A DNA stretch of 64,000 nucleotides from Brevibacterium picturae (lineage in GTDB: Bacteria; Actinomycetota; Actinomycetes; Actinomycetales; Brevibacteriaceae): the NCBI RefSeq assembly GCF_900105045.1, contig NZ_LT629739.1, positions 3,038,001 to 3,102,000 of the forward strand. Reading direction: 5' to 3'. The position numbers were made by a program, and so were the translations under genes. The number at the start of each line of letters is the position of its first letter. The first letter of the stretch is position 1. The notes under the pieces are model-generated. The model was not told the DNA's origin, made no database searches, and worked only from the letters and a program-made list of their open reading frames with translations. Shown one piece after another: positions 44,484 through 52,652 of the stretch.

Positions 44484-46461
44484 CTGCGAATCCTGTACCT
44501 GTCGATAGTCTCTGACGTGCGTTCTGGTCCTGCAGAAGTGCAGTGATCACAGTTGCACGCGACTGCTCCAGATCGCCTTCTTGTGACACTGTCGTTACCG
44601 CAGTTGCTGGCGGAAAATCGATGAGGGCGCTTCTGACAGACTCCGGACATGTATTGGTCCCGCCGATGACGGCATCGAAGGCGCGCAGGCGGTTGTTGAT
44701 CCAGCTGTCGTTCTGATCGGTGCCGATGTACGCATGGGTGACATTTCGGTGCGTCAGTTCTCGCAAGTTCAGATTCGCCTGTTCGAACTGCAGGTGGAGG
44801 TTGGGCTTCAAATTGGCGAATATCTTCTCGGTCTCAGACGCCGAACGTCCGATATGAACCCTGAGCACCGTCGAATCACGCAGCCGGTCGAAAGCGCGCT
44901 GGTTACCGGCCAGCAGGGTCAGCGAATAGTGTCGGCTCAGCCGCTCGAGAGTGGGTAGCCAGTCAATGAGTGGGTCAATGTCGTGAGGGCCTGCCATCGT
45001 CGAGACAAGCACGTCGGTGGACCTGAGCTTCATGGCCGAGTCTTCTAGGTCGATGGAATGGGCCTCCCCACGATACTGTGCCACCAAGTTGGCGACTCCC
45101 GTCGTGGCGAAGTCGATGCTGCGGTAGGCAAATGTCAGGCCCTGTGCTGCCTTCTGCTTCAACGCCGATCTCTGTGGACGAGTGTTGCCTCTGCCCTCAG
45201 AAGACACGCGTTCTTCTAGCCCGTCGGTCGCGCGCGAATCGTGACCCGTGGCTTGATCGCGTTCATCGATGACGTAGTCAACAGCAGCAACAAATCTGTC
45301 GAGGGACCTCCCTGGAGATCTGTCGCCGTAATAGTAGTCGGCCCAGGAGGCGATCGCTTCCCGGGCGCCTTCATTACCAAGGAAGGCGTCGATGATGCGG
45401 ACAGAGTCGTGCGCATCAGATGCGGCCAGAAGGGGCGTTTCCGACATGAATCCCTCGTGCGGCATAACGGCCTCGGGCTCGAACGGCCTTGTGACAAGCA
45501 GAGGTTTCGCCGTCGTCAGCCAGTCATATGCGACTGCAGAGATATCGGTGATCATGACGTCTGCAACGTCCAATTGCCATCCGAACGGAGTGTCATCAAT
45601 GTAGTGTGGGCCCCCCGAACGCTCATTAGCCACAGTTATGAGGCCTTTGATCTGCTCGTTGGCCGCAGCGAACTCCGGTTCGTGGATGCCGGTACGAGGG
45701 TGAGGACGGTAGATCACCCGAAAACGTTCATCGGATAGAAGAGCGGAGACTATCGCCACCCCGTGCGAGGCCACGGAGCCATAGCGCATTGTGAGTCTTC
45801 CGCCTTCCCACGTTGGAGCGTAGAGGACGGTGATGCGATCTGATCGCTTCTCGAGCGGCGAGGCGTACTCGATGTCGATCTGAGGACGGCCGATCGCAAT
45901 CGTCCTCCCGTCAACGTCATAGTTCCGGACATGTTTGCGAAGTCTCTCTCGAGAGGCCTCTCCCGCCACGAAGAAGTAGTTGAATACCTTCACCCAGTTG
46001 GATGCCATATAGATTTTGTCGGATTCGCCATGGCAAATGAAGACGTGTTCGGCGGAGGTGATGCCAAGGATTCGGTAATTCGCGTAATTTTGATTCGGAT
46101 AGAGGATCACCTTGGGCCTGACGTCGTTTTCGACCTCCCGAAGATCTGTGTAGCTGGGTGTGAGGATGACTTTGAGGTCGGTTTCCTGCGAAATGATCTC
46201 GGCGGTGGCTGGCTGATAGCACAGTATTGCGACGCTGTGGGTCTTTGCCAGGTGCTCCAGCGGGCCGTACCACTGCCTGACCTGATAGAGATTGACCGGT
46301 TCGCCGGGAAAGTTGAGGAGGACGTCGACTTGGTGGTCGGGCACGGGTCTGAATCGCGCGAGCGCGCGCAACTGCGATCGACGACGCACGGTGCTGACTG
46401 AAGTGTTCAGTTTGCGGACGATCTTGCTTGAGAGTTCCAACGTATCCGCGACGGACACCAT
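44428..46461 (-). CDS. TagF/TagB-type glycerophosphotransferase, HGESDK subtype, with extra C-terminal half-module
   Basis: A 677-residue protein. Residues 1-430 hold a complete module: HVFICHGESDKIYMASNW, IGRPQIDIEYAS, LYAPTWEGGRLTMRYG, YRPHPRTGIHEPE and ADVMITDISAVAYDWLTTAK. After a charged linker (RATDGLEERVSSEGRGNTR) residues about 500-660 resemble only the N-terminal part of a second GT-B fold (DIDPLIDWLPTLERLSRHYS, YIGTDQNDSWINNRLRAFDA) and lack ITDxSS, so they may bind acceptor instead of catalysing. It overlaps the pyruvyl transferase gene by 56 nt. It most resembles 17611 and 28281. Confidence 0.86.
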   Translation of the reverse strand: MVSVADTLELSSKIVRKLNTSVSTVRRRSQLRALARFRPVPDHQVDVLLNFPGEPVNLYQVRQWYGPLEHLAKTHSVAILCYQPATAEIISQETDLKVILTPSYTDLREVENDVRPKVILYPNQNYANYRILGITSAEHVFICHGESDKIYMASNWVKVFNYFFVAGEASRERLRKHVRNYDVDGRTIAIGRPQIDIEYASPLEKRSDRITVLYAPTWEGGRLTMRYGSVASHGVAIVSALLSDERFRVIYRPHPRTGIHEPEFAAANEQIKGLITVANERSGGPHYIDDTPFGWQLDVADVMITDISAVAYDWLTTAKPLLVTRPFEPEAVMPHEGFMSETPLLAASDAHDSVRIIDAFLGNEGAREAIASWADYYYGDRSPGRSLDRFVAAVDYVIDERDQATGHDSRATDGLEERVSSEGRGNTRPQRSALKQKAAQGLTFAYRSIDFATTGVANLVAQYRGEAHSIDLEDSAMKLRSTDVLVSTMAGPHDIDPLIDWLPTLERLSRHYSLTLLAGNQRAFDRLRDSTVLRVHIGRSASETEKIFANLKPNLHLQFEQANLNLRELTHRNVTHAYIGTDQNDSWINNRLRAFDAVIGGTNTCPESVRSALIDFPPATAVTTVSQEGDLEQSRATVITALLQDQNARQRLSTGTGFADEQQISQDHKALGARPTN

Positions 46462-46681
46462 ATAATCTACCGTGAGTTCCCATGCTGTAAGGACATTTGT
46501 CTTTAGAGGAGTCTAGCGTGAGTTTAACGGAAGGTGAATTACGCAAGGTCCGATTCTCCGGTGATCCGAAAAATGGTCCCGCTCAACAGAATCTGGTTAA
46601 ATCGACAACTAATGCGCTGACTGTAGTTGAGACCAGAACAAATCGAATCTGTCCCGGTATCCAAGTCTCAGCCGATTCGCC

Positions 46682-48010
46682 TCAGAATGGCTGCAGCCTC
46701 TTACGGACCATCGCACCCGACAGCCGTCCGCCGACTGCTGTCATGCCGACGATGACGGCGAAGAGCAGGCCGATGACCCAGACGGTGTCTCCCAGCTGTG
46801 TCTGTAGTGCCAGGGCCAGTGAGGGCACGAAACCGCCGATGAGCCCGGCAATGTTGTAGGACACGGCGACGCCGGAATAGCGGTGAGTGTCGTCGAAGAG
46901 CTGAGACAGCAGAGTGCCCAGCGGGCCGTAGGGTACGCCGAGCACACCGATGCCCAATGCAATTCCGGTGGCTGCGAGCAGCGGATGCCCAGAGCTGAGG
47001 AGGATGGCCACCGGGACGGTCATCACGAGGGCCAGGAGGCCGCCGCCCGTGACGACGGTCGCTGGCGAGAACCGATCGCCCAGCCGACCACTGATGACGA
47101 TGGCGATGGCTTCAAGGACAGCACCGACCAGTGTGGCGGTGAGAACCAGTGAGGTGGTCATGCCCAGGACGTCGGTGCTGTAGTTCACGGCGTAGGTGGT
47201 CATGAGGAAGAACCCGCCCGAAGCAAACAGGCACGTGATGATGACCAGGAACATCTGAGGCAGCGAGGAACGCACCAGTTCCACGATCGGAATCTTCGCC
47301 CGTTCATCCTCGGAGCTCTCGCTTTCTGCCTGCAGCTGCCGGAAAACTGGGGATTCCTCGACCTTGAGCCGCAAGTAGAGGGCGATCGCCAGCATGACGA
47401 ACGACAGCAGGAACGGAAGTCGCCAACCCCAGGACATGAGGGACTCTTCCGGGAGCAAGGTGACGAGGGCGATGACGCCCGAAGACAGGACCGTGCCGAT
47501 CGGGGAGCCCAGCTGGGGCATCGCACCGTAGATCGCCCGTTTGTTCTCCGGCGCGTGCTCGACGACCATGAGAACTGCTCCGCCCCATTCCCCGCCCAGC
47601 GACAGGCCCTGGATGAAGCGCAGGGAGGCGAGCAGAATCGGTGCGGCGACTCCGATCTGGCTGTAAGTGGGCAGCAGGCCGATGAGCCCGGTGGCCGTGC
47701 CGATGATCAACAGCGTGACGATGAGGGTGGTCTTGCGGCCCAAGCGGTCGCCGAGGTGGCCGAAGATCACTCCGCCCAGGGGGCGCGCGACGAAGCCGAT
47801 GGCAAATGTCAGCAGTGCAAGCACGGAGCCGGCTGCACCGGGCAGCTCGGGAAAGAACAGCTCGTCGAAGATGAGGGCGGCGAAGAGGCCATAGAGGAAG
47901 TAGTCGTACCACTCCATCGCCGTGCCCAGCAGAGACGAAACTGCTACGCGATTGAGCTCGCGCTGGGTCGGCTGCCGAGGCACCGCGCCGTCACTTGTGC
48001 TGTCAGCCAT
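46682..48010 (-). CDS. MHS-family (metabolite:H+ symporter) MFS transporter
   Basis: A 442-residue, 12-helix protein; ATG 48010 with AAAGGACGG upstream. MHS marks: SSLLGTAMEWYDYFLYG in TM1, ARPLGGVIFGHLGDRLGRKT (motif A of the KgtP/ShiA/ProP group), FIQGLSLGGEWGGAVLMVVE and WGWRLPFLLSFVM. Members import shikimate, α-ketoglutarate, citrate or osmolytes with protons; the substrate here is not determined. It diverges across a 140-nt gap from the XRE-TetR regulator, which may control it. A second MHS transporter is at 55943. Confidence 0.9.
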   Translation of the reverse strand: MADSTSDGAVPRQPTQRELNRVAVSSLLGTAMEWYDYFLYGLFAALIFDELFFPELPGAAGSVLALLTFAIGFVARPLGGVIFGHLGDRLGRKTTLIVTLLIIGTATGLIGLLPTYSQIGVAAPILLASLRFIQGLSLGGEWGGAVLMVVEHAPENKRAIYGAMPQLGSPIGTVLSSGVIALVTLLPEESLMSWGWRLPFLLSFVMLAIALYLRLKVEESPVFRQLQAESESSEDERAKIPIVELVRSSLPQMFLVIITCLFASGGFFLMTTYAVNYSTDVLGMTTSLVLTATLVGAVLEAIAIVISGRLGDRFSPATVVTGGGLLALVMTVPVAILLSSGHPLLAATGIALGIGVLGVPYGPLGTLLSQLFDDTHRYSGVAVSYNIAGLIGGFVPSLALALQTQLGDTVWVIGLLFAVIVGMTAVGGRLSGAMVRKRLQPF

Positions 48011-48114
48011 GGAACCGTCCTTTACTGCACTGTGGATCGGGTCATGGCTCACGACCCTAGCAAACGCCGAGTCTCCACGATCTCCCAGACCGCCAACATC
48101 ACGAAAAACTAACA

Positions 48115-48132
48115 AATACCTCGGTAAGTATT
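48115..48132. promoter_or_regulatory. Candidate operator in the MHS/regulator divergent gap
   Basis: AATAC-N8-GTATT, a short palindrome 18 nt before the GTG of the XRE-TetR regulator. The arms are only 5 bp, so this is suggestive only. Confidence 0.3.
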
Positions 48133-48150
48133 GCCCAAATCGCAACTCGT

Positions 48151-49239
48151 GTGCAGAATGTAGAGGTGGTTGAGACGAGCAATGGTGCAGGCGACAGCCA
48201 GGACTCCCTGGTGGGGCGTGTTCGTGACGCGATCAGGACCGCCGGAATCAACCACAGCGAAGTCGCTCGCAACATCGGCATCGAACCGAGCAAACTCTCC
48301 AAATCTCTGGCCGGTACACGCAACTTCCGGGTCGAGGAGATCTCGCAAATTGCCTCCCTGACCAACGTCAGCACGGATTGGCTCACGACCGGACGGTCGG
48401 TCCAGCCGCCTCGGCGACGGACGATCCCTCACTTCCACCATGACCAAGGCGACGAAGCGGCTGGGACTCACGCGGGAACTCGCGAGCCTGCGGGAGCCGG
48501 TGACAGTTCGGCGTCGCTGGATGACTCGGAGCCGTTGCCGGATCCGGCAGAGCGCCCAGCGGGGGAGTGGCTGTCGAAGGGCAAACGCAACCAGCGCAGA
48601 ATCACCGCCGCTGCCTGGGAACTCTACGCCGATCTGGGCGTGGACAATGTGCGTACGGAAGACGTCGCCCAGGCCAGCGGACTGAGCACCTCGGCGGTCA
48701 ATTATCATTTCCGGTCGAAGTCGCAGCTGCTGCAGGCGACACTGCGCTACACCCTCGACGTCCTCTCCGGCATCCGCGGGATGACCGACCCCGACGACCC
48801 CCTGATCACTCTGCGCGAATTCGCACGCGTCCACGCCGGCGTCAACGACAAGATCCGCCGCGTCTGGTCCATCTGGGTCCAAAGCTGGGCCCGGGCCGCC
48901 GTCGACGAACACGCCCGAGCCACTCTCACCGACGTCTACGCGGAATGGTTCGAGATGTTCGCCTCGGTCGTCCTCGCCGGCCAGCGAGCCGGCACCATTC
49001 GCGCCGGCGACACCATTCTCATGGCCAAGGGTCTGAGCGTCTTCATCGACGGACTCGGCGTCGCACGCAGCACGGGCCAGATGAGCATCACCGATGCCGA
49101 AGCGCTGCAGATGCTTGATGACTACCTCAGCGAACACATCGTCGCCACCGCACCCGATCATGTGGTGGCCGCACAGGACTCGCGAAGCACCCGAACTTCT
49201 GACCGACCGATACCGCACCCGCAGGAAGAAGGCACATGA
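48151..49239 (+). CDS. Fused XRE-TetR transcriptional regulator
   Basis: A 362-residue protein with GTG start. Residues about 20-80 form a lambda-repressor-type HTH (AIRTAGINHSEVARNIGIEP, SKLSKSLAGTRNFRVEEISQ). A linker of about 60 residues (HHDQGDEAAGTHAGTREPAG) leads to a TetR domain at about 148-345 with its own HTH (VRTEDVAQASGLSTSAVNYH, FRSKSQLLQATLRY). Two DNA-binding heads on one chain are rare. Its stop overlaps the ATG of the ABC binding-protein gene (ATGA), so it is the first gene of the importer operon and probably an autoregulator; it may also act on the divergent MHS gene. Confidence 0.9.
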   Translation: MQNVEVVETSNGAGDSQDSLVGRVRDAIRTAGINHSEVARNIGIEPSKLSKSLAGTRNFRVEEISQIASLTNVSTDWLTTGRSVQPPRRRTIPHFHHDQGDEAAGTHAGTREPAGAGDSSASLDDSEPLPDPAERPAGEWLSKGKRNQRRITAAAWELYADLGVDNVRTEDVAQASGLSTSAVNYHFRSKSQLLQATLRYTLDVLSGIRGMTDPDDPLITLREFARVHAGVNDKIRRVWSIWVQSWARAAVDEHARATLTDVYAEWFEMFASVVLAGQRAGTIRAGDTILMAKGLSVFIDGLGVARSTGQMSITDAEALQMLDDYLSEHIVATAPDHVVAAQDSRSTRTSDRPIPHPQEEGT

Positions 49240-50783
49240 GCACACCGAATCGAAGACAAGCGCTGGGGGCCGGGCTGTCGATATCCGCAATCGCCGGCCT
49301 GAGCGCCTGCGGAGGCGGAAGCGTCGGTGCCGCCTCCGCCGGGGACCCGGTCAAAGGCGGAAGCCTGCGCGTGGGAGCCACCGGCGGCAACTCCGCAGAC
49401 ACCGTCGACGCCCACATTCCCGTCAACAACGGCGACGTGTGCCGCGCCGTGAACCTGTACAACGCCCTCTACGGGTGGGACGACGACTCACAGGTCGTGC
49501 CGCTGTTGGCGGAGTCCTTCGAATCCAATGACGACGCCACCGTGTGGACGTGCACGCTGAAGCCGGGCATCAAGTTCTCCGACGGCAGCCCGATCACTCC
49601 CGATGATGTGATCTTCACCTTCAAGAGGATCACCGACCCCGACGATCCCAAGACCGCAGCAGCGAACTTCACAATGCTCGACAAGGTCGTCGCCACGGGG
49701 GAGCGGACCATGGAGTTCCACCTCAGCGAGGCCAACGGCCTGTTCAAGGATGCCGTGGCCGAATACACCGCGGCCATCGTCCCCGAAGGCTACGACCCGG
49801 AGAACCCGGTGTGCTCGGGGCCGTTCAAACTCAAATCGTTCACCCCCGCCCAGTCGACGGTGATGGTGCCCAATGAGCATTACTTCAATTACGAGAAGAT
49901 GTACCTCGACGAAGTCCAGTTGCTGAACTTCAACGACTCCGACGCCCTCATCAACGCCCTCCTGTCCACCCAGGTCGACGCGATCGCAGGGATCCCGCTG
50001 GCCCTGGTCGAGGTCATCGACGCCGATGAGCGCATGTCCATCCTCAACTCCGAGACCGGCATGTGGCTGCCCTTCACCATGCGCGTGGACAAGGCGCCCT
50101 TCGACGATGTCAAGGTGAGACAGGCCTTCCGCCTCGTCGTTGACCGGGAGCAGATGATCGAACAGGTCCTCTCCGGGTTCGGCACTCTTGGCAACGACAT
50201 GTTCGGGCCCTTGAGTGAGAACTATCCGGAGTTCCCGCAACGTAAGCAGGACATTGACAAGGCCAAGAAGCTCCTCGCCGAGGCGGGCTATCCCGATGGT
50301 CTCGACGTCGAGTTGGTCACGGCTCCGATTCAGTCCGGTGCTGTCGAATCCGCGCAGGTCTTCGCCCAGCAGGCCGCCGACGCCGGCATCCGGGTCTCGA
50401 TCCGCAGGGTCGATGCGACGACGTTCTTCGGCGAGCAGTACCTGCAGTGGGACTTCGCTCAGGACTTCTGGTACACCCGTGACTTCCTGCCGCAGGTCAT
50501 CTCCTGTTCCCTCGAGGAGTCACCTTTCAACGAAACCCACTGGGACGACCCGGCCTTCAACAAGGTCTTCGACTAGGTGCGCGGCATTCCCGAGGTCGAG
50601 AAGAGACGCGATCTTGAACACGAACTGCAGAAGATGCTCTACGACGAAGGCGGTTACATCGTCTGGGGATTTGCCAACCAGGTCGACGCCTTCCAGAAGT
50701 ACGTCGGCGGGCTGGTCAAGAACTCCACGGGACGCCCCCTGAGCGGCTGGCGGTTCGACCGCGTATGGATCGGAAAGGTGTGA
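49236..50783 (+). pseudogene. ABC peptide/nickel-type substrate-binding lipoprotein gene with internal amber stop
   Basis: The frame starts with a lipoprotein signal (LSISAIAGLSAC, acylated Cys at about residue 25). It continues as an SBP_bac_5 protein: VNLYNALYGWDDDSQVVPLL, LKPGIKFSDGSPITPDDVIF, FTFKRITDPDDP and RVDKAPFDDVKVRQAFRLVV. A TAG at 50574-50576 stops translation after 446 residues, just after WDDPAFNKVFD. The same frame continues without a break for 68 codons (RGIPEVEKRRDLEHELQKML ... GRPLSGWRFDRVWIGKV) to a TGA 1 nt before the permease. The missing residues form the C-terminal lobe, so a truncated protein is probably non-functional; readthrough or a sequence error are alternatives. 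Confidence 0.85.
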
Positions 50784-50784
50784 C

Positions 50785-51738
50785 ATGTTCGGAAAAGTCA
50801 TCGGACGCAGGCTGATCTTCTCCGCCTTCATCCTCATCGCAGTCTCCCTCCTCGTCTTCGGCGCCACGCTCCTCCTGCCCGGTGACGCGGCCCGCGCTAT
50901 CCTCGGCCAGCAGGCGACTCCGGAGCGCATCGCCGCACTCAATGAGCAGCTGGGCCTCAACCAACCCGCTTGGCAGCGTTACTTCTCCTGGCTGGGTGGA
51001 CTCTTCGTCGGCGACTTCGGCACCTCGACGGCCAGCGGCGGTTCCGTGGCCCAGCTCCTGGGCGAACGCATCGGCAACTCGTTCATCCTCATGGCCGCAG
51101 CCGCCATCATCTCGGTGCCTCTGGGCATCGGCCTGGGCGTCTACCAGGCACTGCACCGTGGCGGCCGACGTGATCAGGCCATGACGGGCCTCAGCCTTGT
51201 CTTCGCGGCCATGCCCGAGTTCGTCATCGGCATCGGCCTCATCGCGATCTTCGCGACCTCTGTCTTCCAGATCCTGCCCGCCGTGACCCTGGCCCCGCCA
51301 GGCGAACCCGTGTGGGGCCGACCCGAGCAGTTGATCCTGCCCACGTTGACACTCATCCTCGTCGTCACTCCCTACATTGTGCGGATGATGCGCGCGACGA
51401 TGATCGAAGTCCTCGATTCCGGCTATGTGGAGATGGCCCGCCTCAAGGGCGTACCCGAGAAGCGTGTCATCATGCGCCATGCGGTGCCCCACGCACTGGG
51501 CCCCGTTGCTCAGGTCGTGGCGATCCAGTTGGCGTGGTTGGCCGGCGGCGTGGTCGTCGTCGAGTTCCTGTTCCGCTATCCGGGTCTGGGCCAAGCGCTC
51601 ATCGATGCGGTGACCTACCGTGACGTGCAGGTCGTGCAGGCGATCTCCATGCTTGTCGCCGCTGTCTACGTCGTGGTGAACCTGGCGGCCGATGTCGTCG
51701 GCATCCTCACCAACCCGAAGCTGAGGAGTGCAGCATGA
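50785..51738 (+). CDS. ABC transporter permease, DppB/OppB type
   Basis: A 317-residue membrane protein with six predicted helices. It begins MFGKVIGRRLIFSAFILIA, has the DppB-specific long periplasmic region (LLPGDAARAILGQQATPERI) and the cytoplasmic EAA loop YVEMARLKGVPEKRVIMRHA that docks the ATPase. It forms half of the import channel with the next gene, whose ATG overlaps its stop. The start lies 1 nt after the binding-protein stop; strict coupling to that gene may mean the amber stop lowers expression of the channel. Confidence 0.93.
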   Translation: MFGKVIGRRLIFSAFILIAVSLLVFGATLLLPGDAARAILGQQATPERIAALNEQLGLNQPAWQRYFSWLGGLFVGDFGTSTASGGSVAQLLGERIGNSFILMAAAAIISVPLGIGLGVYQALHRGGRRDQAMTGLSLVFAAMPEFVIGIGLIAIFATSVFQILPAVTLAPPGEPVWGRPEQLILPTLTLILVVTPYIVRMMRATMIEVLDSGYVEMARLKGVPEKRVIMRHAVPHALGPVAQVVAIQLAWLAGGVVVVEFLFRYPGLGQALIDAVTYRDVQVVQAISMLVAAVYVVVNLAADVVGILTNPKLRSAA

Positions 51739-52652
51739 GCACGAATACGAACAACCTCGACGAGCTCAAATCCAGCGCTGTCGACGGTGGTGAGGTGCCG
51801 AAGGAATCACAGACGACCTACACCCCGTTCTTCAAACGTGTGCTCGCGCAGAAGCAGGGCAAGATCGGTCTGACACTGACCATCATCATTCTTCTGCTCG
51901 CATTCTGCGGTCCATTGCTACTGCCCTGGGTGACCGGCAGCACCGCGACCGAGTTCGTCGCGAAGCCCTTCAGCCCGCACGGGCTCTTCGGCTCGGACAA
52001 CCTGGGACGCGATGTGCTCTCCCGGTTCATCGCCGGTGGACTCACCCTCATCGTGTACTCGGTGCTCGCCACGGCCCTGGGCATGATCCTGGGTGCCATC
52101 GTCGGCATGCTCGCCGCCTATGTAGGCGGGGCCTTCGACGCGATCATCATGCGCCTCAACGATGTCATTCTCGCCATCCCGCAACTGGTGTTCGCGCTGC
52201 TGGCGATCACGGTGCTGGGTCCGCAGGGCTGGGTGCTCGTGACCGTCATCGGCATCACCCACGCCCCGCGCATCGCCCGAGTCGCCCGTTCTGCGACCCT
52301 GGGTGTGATCACCGAGGACTACATCCTTGCCGCGGAGATGTACGCGATGCCGCGGTGGAAGGTGCTGCTGCGTGAGCTGTTGCCCAACATCACCGGCCCG
52401 CTGAGCGTCGAGGCCGGGCTGCGCCTGACCTACTCGATCGGCTACATCGCGTCCCTGTCCTTCCTGGGACTGGGCCTGCAGCCGCCCGCGGCCGATTGGG
52501 GCCTGATGATCAACGAGAACCGGATCGCGCTGAGCATCCAACCCTGGGGCGTGCTGCTGCCGGTGATCGCCATCGCGTTGCTGACCATCGGCACCAACCT
52601 GCTCGCAGACTCCTTCGCCAGGGCCACCGCATCGACTTCAGTGGAGGCATGA
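51735..52652 (+). CDS. ABC transporter permease, DppC/OppC type
   Basis: A 305-residue partner permease. After a hydrophilic N-terminus the DppC signature FSPHGLFGSDNLGRDVLSRF is present, then five helices and the EAA loop YILAAEMYAMPRWKVLLREL. The second conserved region LSFLGLGLQPPAADWGLMIN is typical of OppC. ATGA overlaps occur at both ends (with the previous permease and the following ATPase), so the four transport genes are one translationally coupled operon. Confidence 0.94.
   Translation: MSTNTNNLDELKSSAVDGGEVPKESQTTYTPFFKRVLAQKQGKIGLTLTIIILLLAFCGPLLLPWVTGSTATEFVAKPFSPHGLFGSDNLGRDVLSRFIAGGLTLIVYSVLATALGMILGAIVGMLAAYVGGAFDAIIMRLNDVILAIPQLVFALLAITVLGPQGWVLVTVIGITHAPRIARVARSATLGVITEDYILAAEMYAMPRWKVLLRELLPNITGPLSVEAGLRLTYSIGYIASLSFLGLGLQPPAADWGLMINENRIALSIQPWGVLLPVIAIALLTIGTNLLADSFARATASTSVEA

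Noticed and set aside
46462..46681. Short plus-strand open frame from a GTG after GAGGAG (about 46517)
   Set aside because: It runs on antisense into the MHS transporter gene and has no recognisable family; most likely a shadow plus promoter DNA of the minus-strand TagF gene.
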